A DNA stretch of 64,000 bases from NCBI GenBank assembly GCA_026119935.1, contig JALRMH010000016.1, positions 434,001-498,000 on the forward strand, given 5' to 3'. The notes below the pieces were generated by a model that saw nothing but the letters and a program-made list of their open reading frames with translations, was not told the origin of the DNA and made no database searches. Numbering within the stretch: the first letter of the stretch is position 1; each line of letters begins with the position of its first letter. The stretch comes from Endothia cerciana (taxonomy: Eukaryota > Ascomycota > Sordariomycetes > Diaporthales > Cryphonectriaceae). Made by a program: the position numbers and the translations under genes. Below are positions 56,296 to 64,000 of this stretch, piece by piece.

Positions 56296-56861
56296 TCACG
56301 CCTTCACATAGTTTGAATATTGCAGTGCCATCCACACACTACCCCCAAACCCTGCCGAGAGCGGAAAGGCATGCTCCCAACCCAACCTGAAAGTTTTGAA
56401 GACTACAATCTCGCTCGTAAAGTGCGACACCGCCAGCACGTACGTGAACAAGCACAGCTGGTACCAGGCGGGGTCGTGCAGACGGTAGGCGCCGTAGAAG
56501 CGAATGGCTGCTGCCAGGATAGTGTAGACGCCGAAGAGGCGCGCAGCGAGGGGTGTGACCTGGTCTGATGCCGTGGGCTTGTCTTTGAGTGTGGCGGCGG
56601 AGGTGACGGGGGTGAGTTTCTGGACAGAATCGGCGTTTGTGATGCTGGTATTGGGGACGAAGAGGCCGTTATAGATGCGCCGAGTATAGTGCAGGGTGAA
56701 GAGGTTCTGGATCGAGTTGCCTATGGCTGCGACGGACATCTAGGACCAGCAAGTCAGATAGTATCCTGGTGTAGCGAGGCTGAAGAGCGTGTTACCACTA
56801 GCATATAGTAAGGCAAGAAGCCATCTTTCGACGAGGGCAGGAAGGTGAGTAGCTTGTCCAT
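56296..56861 (-). CDS. erg28: Ergosterol biosynthesis scaffold protein Erg28
   Basis: The two exons (56861-56796, 56739-56296; GTAACA...CTAG, 56-nt intron) give 169 aa. The N-terminus MDKLLTFLPSSKDGFLPYYMLV leads into IGNSIQNLFTLHYTRRIYNG, the signature segment of Erg28. Later helices include LFGVYTILAAAIRFYGAY and WYQLCLFTYVLAVSHFTSE. Erg28 is an ER membrane scaffold that tethers the C-4 demethylation enzymes Erg25, Erg26 and Erg27. An acidic/Thr-rich loop (residues about 45-70) is longer than in yeast. The gene converges with the GALT gene and diverges from the ketoacyl reductase gene. Confidence 0.95.
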
Positions 56862-57248
56862 GCTGCCGAGGTTCGTGCTGGTGCTCCCAGCTATTCAACG
56901 ACTTGCAGTCAGTCAATTGGGTGAAGCAGGACAAAAAGCGCGGAGAATCTGATACTCCGTGAGATCGTGGTGTGTTGGCCGAGATTCTGCACATCACAAC
57001 CTGGGCATGCTTGGTCCAAGCTCCCATACCGGGCTGGATCGCCCCTATCCTGAGGTACTTCTCATCTCCGCACTGCCATGCCTAGGTATATGTACTCTGG
57101 GTAGTGGTCAACCTCCCACCTCCGTCCGAGGTACTTCCCCAGAACTTCCTCTGAATTGTTGATTTGTTGACCGTCTTTCTCCTCTGTTCCCCTCAGCCAT
57201 CGCCTTGCTTTTGGTGTCTTGACGGCTTCCGACAGCTTTCAAAGGGGT
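56862..57248. promoter_or_regulatory. Bidirectional promoter region, erg28 / ketoacyl reductase
   Basis: Only 387 bases separate the divergent start codons of two ER lipid-synthesis genes. A shared regulatory region is plausible. I could not identify a definite sterol-response element. Confidence 0.4.
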
Positions 57249-58300
57249 ATGGCTGGCATCACTGAAATCATCTCTTCCGTCCCCCAGCCAGTCCAGTGGG
57301 CTCTGGCTGGTGTGGGCGTTTTCGTCCTCGCCAGCCGTGTGCTGAGCTACATCTGGCTGCTGCTGGAACTCTTCGTCCTCAGTGGCACCAGCGTACGTTG
57401 GACACTCCCCATCCCCACGACGCCAATTGATAAACAGTTGACATCCTCTCTTTGCAGCTCCGAAAATATGGCCCTAAAGGCTCCTGGGCCGTCGTTACCG
57501 GCGCGTCTGACGGTCTCGGCAAGGAGTACGCCAAGCAGCTCGCCTCCAAGGGCTTCAACATCGTCCTCGTGTCCCGTACCCAGTCCAAGCTGGAGGCCCT
57601 AGCCAGCGAGCTCTCCGGCGTGCAGACCAAGATCCTCTCCATGGACTATTCCCAAGACAACGACGCCGACTATGCCCGCCTGGCCGGGCTGGTCGAGGGC
57701 CTCGACGTCGCCATCCTGATCAACAACGTCGGCCAGAGCCACTCCATACCGACCCCGTTCCTCCTGACGGAGAAGAAGGAGCTGCAGGACATTGTCACCA
57801 TCAACTGCCTTGGCACACTGAAGACAACCCAGCTCATCGCGCCTGGCATGGCGCAGCGCAGGCGTGGGCTCATCCTGACCATGGGCTCCTTCAGCGGCTG
57901 GATGCCCATCCCGTACCTGGCGACGTACAGCGGCAGCAAGGCCTTCCTGCAGCACTGGAGCGCGGCTCTTGCCGGTGAGCTGAAGGAGAGCAACGTCGAC
58001 GTCTACATCGTCCTCAGCTGGCTCATTTGCTCGGCCATGAGCAAGGTGCGGCGCCCAAGCGTGAACATCCCCAACCCGGGTCCATTTGTCAAGACCACGC
58101 TGGGCAAGATCGGGACGGGCACCACGCAGAATATGGCGTACAGCTACACGCCTTGGTGGACCCATGCTATAGTGGTGTGGTGGGTTGAGAACACCATTGG
58201 TTTCGGGAGCAAGATTGGGATTCATTTCAACCTCAAGTCACACAAGGACATTCGTGCTAGAGCCCTGCGCAAGGCTGCTCGTGAGGCGAAGAAGGCTTAG
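57249..58300 (+). CDS. ifa38: Very-long-chain 3-oxoacyl-CoA reductase
   Basis: The two exons (57249-57392, 57458-58300; GTACGT...TTTGCAG) give 328 aa. A membrane segment at about 15-45 (WALAGVGVFVLASRVLSYIWLLL) precedes an SDR domain. The domain has TGASDGLG (62-69), NNVGQS, SGW and the catalytic YSGSK, then the family-typical SAMSKVRRPS and NPGPFVKTTLGKIG. This is the second enzyme of the ER fatty-acid elongation cycle (Ybr159w/Ifa38), reducing 3-ketoacyl-CoA for sphingolipid and long-chain lipid supply. The C-terminus is basic (RKAAREAKKA). Confidence 0.95.
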
Positions 58301-59174
58301 GTGCAGACGGGCAGGTGTGAGGGAGAGCACAGCATTGTTTCAGTATTTAGAGAGCTGTCGGAGCGGCAGGAGGTCTGTCAGTTGATAGGGGTCCTCGCTC
58401 TAAGCATATCACCATGCCTAGAGCTGTCTTGGATCAAGTCCAGTGGTCGTAACAACCAGCTGCCTTGTAGTCTACTTGTCACAGCTCGTGTAAGGATGGA
58501 CGTTAAATATGCACTATGTATCCCAAGAGGGTCGTTCGATCCAATATATGCGAGGCTACAATCATGCCCCGGCAACATCTCTGTCCTGCTTGTGAATTTG
58601 GTCTCATCCGGGCTAGTCTAGTAATATTACAATGTGCTACCCAAACAAGCTTAGTTTGCCTTCACCTCCACGCGCCGGGCACGCGTTTCCACTCAAAAAT
58701 TTAGCGCCGCCCAGCTGCCTCTGATCCCTGCAAAGAATTTCAGGGTGTTTACGACGTAGCTTCGGAGGCAGGCAAGCAAGCACCTGCAGCTGCAACTGAA
58801 CCCGTCTTGGTTGTGCTTTGCAACCTCATTGTCAACGGTGGTTCTTCAACCCGGCGGCGATACTCGACCTCATTCAATGACCTCTGGCATCCTTTTCAGG
58901 ATTCTTTGATGCCAGTCACCAACCCTCGTATCCATCGGTGCTGCGATAGTCGAGCTTGGATCACCCCATCCTGCCTAGGATCTCTCAACTCCTTTGCGCA
59001 GAGGGATCGGGTGTGCGGTGAAACTGCCTTGCCTCTGCTGCCGCCGCCCGCCGCCGACCGGCCAATCCTCCTTCGACCCGACCGTGAGACGTCGTCAGGA
59101 ACGCGGACAGCGACAAGAACCTCCTTGAATGCCGTGCCGTCCCTCCTTAAAGGACTGAGAACACATTGCATAAC
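58301..59174. other. Spacer upstream of nup170
   Basis: No supported gene. It is the nup170 promoter and leader, pyrimidine-rich toward the start codon. Confidence 0.5.
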
Positions 59175-62100
59175 ATGGCCGCGACTACCCCCGTGCGCCC
59201 CGTGCCCGGCGCATTCCTCAACACACCCGCGCCGGCGGCCGATCCGCTGCGACGAGATCTCTTCGGAGCTGCAGCAGCTGGTGGGACGCGACGAGGGCCT
59301 CTGGGCACGAGCCCGCCCCGCCAGACTGCCATGAACAGACTTCCCCCAGCTGGTCGGCCAGCATCACCGCCTCCTCCTCCTGGCCCGCCAGCAGCACCTC
59401 AGCCTATCGCGCAGCCAGCTATCGACAACACGCCCCCGGCGCAGAAAGCTGCCAGGTTCATAAACGACCTGCTCCAGCTCGACAGCAGCTTCCCAGACCT
59501 GGACTCGTACTGCAGGCGTGAGTAGGCCCATTACTTTCGTCCCAATCCTTAGTATACTGACCGATATATTTTATGCAGCTGGCGCGTCGTCCAACTATGA
59601 CCTAGCAGTTGTCGACCCGGCCTGGGCACCCTTTCACAAGCCGGCAATCTACCCAATGCCCGACGAGGTCTTTCAACGCTTTCAAAACGGTCAGATCCAT
59701 ACGAAGATGGGCTTGTTTCCCGAGATACATCTAGCATACGTTCATATCGACAACGCGCTATACCTCTGGGATTACACCTCTCAAGAACCTGAGCTGTTTG
59801 GCTTCGAGGACTCGCCTCATAGGATCACGGCGGTCGCCCTTGTCCCTCCACGGCATGGTGTATTCGTGGAGACCATCAAGCACATGCTTGTTGTCGCCAC
59901 GTCGACGGAGATGATACTTCTCGGCCTGTCTCAGGAAAACGCTGGCGAGGCTCCCAGGATCTTCCAGACGAGGATGTCAGTCCACAAGGGCGGCACCGAT
60001 GTTAGCTTCATCGTTGGCTCTGCGGACGGGCGAATTTTCTTCGGCGGTAGGACCGACACGGATGTCCATGAGCTCTACTACCAGCAGGAAGAGCGGTGGT
60101 TCTCCAGTAGGGTTGGGAAGATCAATCATACGCATCCAGGATGGTCCTCTGCGCTACCGAACCTGCCCAATCCGGCATCCATCATCCCCTACCCGAGCGC
60201 CCTTTGGACACCGAAGACGAACGAGTCCCTTGCCGACATGGCGATCGACGATAGCCGGAAGCTTCTCTACACTCTGTCCACGAACTCCACGATCCGTACA
60301 TACCACATGGACGGCCCGAATAAGCTGGTCAAGTGTATCGAGAAGGACAAGCTATCGTGCCTCCGCGAGATCACTCATATGATTACGAGATCCCAGCTAC
60401 TCACCGATCAGATGAACATTGTTTCAATCAGTCCGATCCATGCCAACGAGGCTTCGAAACTGCACCTAATGGCCCTGACGGACACCGGTTGCCGGCTTTT
60501 CCTCAGCGCGACCAACACCGCATCTTACATGAGCAGTCTATCATCGAACGCCGCGCCCCAGAGTATGCAGGTCCAGTTCGTCAAGTTTCCGCCAAGAAAT
60601 GAGGCTACTGCAGCCAGGCAGCTAGGCGTGGATGGCGGCGAGCTACTCGACACCAACTCTACATCACTGGTTACGAGCAGATTTGGCCAAAGGTTTGCGC
60701 CTGGCTACTTTTTCGACGCTGTGACCAAGGAGGACAGGCGCGACATCGACCGCGTCTTCGTCTCGGCACCTGAGTCTGGCCGTATTAGATTAGCTGGCGC
60801 TACACCAGGGGCGCCGTTGAGGTACCATGAGCACGCGAACTGGATCGACGTATCGGAGGGGAGGGTCCTCGCCATAGGCTCGGTGACTCCATCTTTCGCT
60901 GCTGCTGGGCAGCCTATAGGCTTCGGCAATGAGCTGGCCGTTCAGTTTGACCAGCCACCTCCAGAGTTCGCCATCATGACCAACCTAGGCATTCACATCC
61001 TCCGGCGGCGGCGGCTAGTGGACATTTTTGCCACTGTCATCCGAAAAGCTGCGGGCGAGGAAGGGATCACGGAGGAGGTGCGCAGATTTATCTACCTGTA
61101 CGGACGACAAGAGACCATCTCGACTGCTCTTGCAGTGGCTTGCGGTCAAGGCAACGACTTGCGTAATGGCGCTCCTCGTGTGCTCGACCAGGCCACCCAA
61201 GACCGAGCCCGGTCTACATTCATTGACTTTGGAGGCCAGCCGACGGTCGGTGATACGGATGGGCAACAGGTCTCAGTAGACTCCGTGAAGCTTTCTTACC
61301 GGTATCACGCCTTGGGCTCGTACCTCACCCGCCTCATTCGCCGCTTGTGGAAGGCGAAGGTTATCATCCAAGGAGTCGACGCCGCGGGCGCAATCGTGGT
61401 ACAGCCGACCATACCCATTGCTAAGCTCAACTCTGTCCAAGACAGCCTAGATCGTCTACGGAACTTCCTCCACGCCAACCGCGGCATCATCCAGGGTCTG
61501 TCTGGCCCGCAAGACCTCTCGAATGTCCGCAACCGACACGAGGAGATTGCCATTCAGGCGGAACACCAGGGTCTTCATGCCTTGCAGCGGCTAATGGAAG
61601 GCACCGCAGAGGGCATATCTTTTGTGCTAATGCTCTTCGACGAGCGCGTCTCCGACATTTTCGTTCGTCTTGACCCGCGCACACAAGACCTACTTCGCCA
61701 CTTGACCTACGAGCAGTTGTTCTCTCAAACAACGGGTCGCGATCTTGCGAAGATTCTTGTGAAGGCTATTGTCAATCGCAACATCGAGAGTGGTGCAAAT
61801 GTGGAAACGGTGGCCGAGGCCCTGCGACGGCGCTGCGGCAGCTTCTGTAGCCCGGACGACGTGGTGATCTTCAAGGCCCAGGAGCACTTGAAGAGGGCGT
61901 CGGAACAAGTCAATAATCCCAACGTCCTACGCCAGCTTCTCAACGACAGCCTGCGTTTGTTTGAGCGTGTAGCTAGCAACCTCACCTTCGCTAACCTTGA
62001 AGGTGCTGTTCAGCAATATGTCGACCTGCATTATTACGCAGGCGCCATTGAATTGTGTCTGAGGGTGGCTCGAGAGAAGGATCGGGGCAACTCGGCACTA

Positions 62101-63551
62101 TCGTGGCTCAACGACAACAAACCTGCCAACGATCCTCGAGAAGCTGCTTTTGCCCAGCGCCAACAGTGCTACGACTTCATCCACGAGGTTCTGACACATC
62201 TCGACACCGTCTCAGCCCGAAAGCCTGAGATGGTCGACGGACGACTGACCCTCTTCGCTACCAAAGTGAGGGAAGCGTACGAGGTTGTCAACGGGTCCAA
62301 CGACGAGGTATTCCATTATGACCTCTACGAGTGGTACATCGCGCGGGGCTTGACCGAGCGCCTTCTAAACGTTGACTCACCCCACGTTGTCACCTTCCTT
62401 CAGAAACTCGCCGCGGTCCACCGTGAGCACGCCGAGCTGCTCTGTCGCTACTATACGATGCGGAGGAACTTCTACGCAGCCGCCGAGGTCCAATATAGAC
62501 TGGCAGAGAGCGAAGAATTCGATATTACTCTTGAAGACCGCATCAAGCTGCTCGGCCAAGCCAAGGCCAACGCGAGTGTGGCCACGATCGGTGTCAGCCC
62601 CCAGCTCCAGCAGGTCCTGAACCACTCGGTCGCGACGATGCTGGAGATTGCCCATATCCAGGATGACCTGCTGAGAAGACTCCTGGCAGACTCTAGAATA
62701 CCGGACGAGCGGAAGGACCAAGCCGAGGACGTCCTAAACGGTCCCATCCGTGGTCTAAACGATGTGAGTTTGTCGTGGGTTCTTGCGAGGTTAGACCGTG
62801 ACTGACGAATGGGCAGCTCTGGAATTCATACGTGAACCCTGCACAATACTACGACATATCACTCCTCATCTTCCATGTCGCCGACCACCATAATCCCCGC
62901 GCTATCACCGACACTTGGCGAAATTTGGTTGAGACCGCCCACGAGGAGGTGGAGGCACAACAACAGGAATGGGAGGCAGCAGACCGGCCAGCCAACAACC
63001 CCAATAATATCCAGCCTCCGCTGCCCTACGAACACGTCATGGCCAAGGTTCAGGATATCGCACACCGAACATCGCTCAACGACCACATCTTCCCCATCGA
63101 GTTCATCTTGACATACCTGTGCAGATACTCCATTGAGCACGGGCAGGACGAGCGCATCGGCGCGGATCCGGCATGGCCCGTCCTCCTCTTCATGAACCTC
63201 CATGTCCCATACCCTTCGATAACACGCGTACTGGAGCGCATCCTTGACGCACAAGAGGCACCTTTCACGGGCCGTCGACGCAGGGCCGTCGTGCTCTGGA
63301 TCGTCGAGGTCCTGCTTCGCTGGGCTCGAGAAGCCGAGACCCAGGGGACCGCGGGCGGCATCGGTCGTTGGGTTGAAGATCTGCTGAACCGCTGTCACGA
63401 GACCATGGAGGAGGTCGCACATCTCGACGAGAGGGCCGGCAGGGCACATGCTGCGGAGACGCAGTCGATCATCGCCAACGTCAGGGGGCTGCAAGGTTGG
63501 GTTCAGGACACGTTGGGCGGCCGCGGAGCCGCCGGGGCGAGGCTGTTCTGA
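59175..63551 (+). CDS. nup170: Nucleoporin of the Nup155/Nup170 family
   Basis: The three exons (59175-59517, 59579-62763, 62817-63551; GTGAGT donors, GCAG acceptors) give 1420 aa. A Pro/Ala-rich N-terminus is followed by the conserved start of the beta-propeller domain (AARFINDLLQLDSSFPDLDSYC; SNYDLAVVDPAWAPFHK). The N-terminal propeller contains YLWDYTSQEPELFGFED. The large alpha-solenoid has YYAGAIELCLRVA, YDLYEWYIARGL and LCRYYTMRRNFYAAAEVQYRLAE. It is an inner-ring scaffold component of the nuclear pore that bridges Nup53 and the membrane. The ATG at 59175 is the first in frame. Confidence 0.96.
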
Positions 63552-64000
63552 TGAGAAAGCGCGGGCCTCGGGAGGGCGGGGACTGGTGAAAGCATTTGTG
63601 AGGATGTGATGCGCCACGTATCTCATGAGGTCAAGTGAACCAATGGCGATTCAAAAAGTCTTGCCGGTAGGGGCAGGGGGGGGGGGGGCCACACGCGAGC
63701 ATCTGTCGCAATGGATGACAGGATAGGGGTGCCCGCCGCCGAAACGCATGCTTTCTGGTACGAGGCACGCATACGTGATGATAGATAGTCCACCCCTGTG
63801 TGCATACTGGAAGAAAGGAAGAAGAAAAAAATTTAATGATACCTGTACGGCTCAGCAGGCCCGCGATCATCATCTGCGACCCACGCAAAAAGTGATCGGT
63901 CGGGCGTCTTTCCGACGACTTGCCCCTTCAGGAATTCGGCTTTCGAACGATTGGTCGTCCGCACAGGACCGGAACCCCCTAACACATGGCCACTACTTAT
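63552..64000. other. 3' flank of nup170 to window edge
   Basis: Contains a G11 run near 63679. No further gene can be supported before the edge. Confidence 0.5.

Overview
The window is nuclear DNA from a filamentous ascomycete (Pezizomycotina, most like a Sordariomycete). The evidence is short introns (about 40-115 nt) with GTAAGT/GTGAGT donors and CTAAC/CTGAC...CAG acceptors, genes one to a few kb apart on both strands without operons, and family-level matches to fungal Sch9, Ada2, Erg28, Nup155/170, very-long-chain 3-ketoacyl-CoA reductase and a GH2 beta-mannosidase. I found no rRNA, tRNA, CRISPR or recognisable intact transposon. Exon borders were placed by hand from splice signals and reading phase; family assignments are from recognised motifs and were not searched.

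Layout. 1-25 kb is mostly ordinary gene space: an unknown protein running off the left edge, an acid phosphatase, a METTL16-type RNA m6A methyltransferase divergent from it, a FAM50/XAP5 protein, a small membrane protein, glucose-6-phosphate isomerase, the Sch9 AGC kinase, an SDR oxidoreductase, a frameshifted MFS efflux-pump gene, an M24B Xaa-Pro peptidase and a small four-helix membrane protein.

About 25-41 kb is accessory in character: long gene-poor stretches holding two intact secretory-type enzymes (beta-mannosidase, gamma-glutamyltranspeptidase) among broken genes: a fungal LP-x-E-I-Y family protein with stops, an aldo/keto reductase scrap, a 5'-truncated SNF2/RING helicase, and the synthetase half of an asparagine synthetase. 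It is followed by an intact PEP-mutase-superfamily enzyme, a zinc-cysteine protein of unknown function and a SprT-like metalloprotein.

47-64 kb returns to conserved housekeeping genes: a CHIP/STUB1-type TPR/U-box ligase, a strange Ras-like protein with degenerate nucleotide-binding motifs and very large insertions, SAGA subunit Ada2, galactose-1-phosphate uridylyltransferase, Erg28 divergent from the VLCFA ketoreductase, and the large nucleoporin Nup155/170.

The observations I consider most worth follow-up are the pseudo-GTPase-like Ras relative (48.5-50.3 kb), the PEP-mutase-like enzyme lying 200 bp from a dead asparagine synthetase (39.7-41.6 kb), and the concentration of recently decayed genes between 20 and 40 kb, whose premature stops are all one C-to-T step from Arg or Gln codons. 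I do not see a clearly new multi-gene system.
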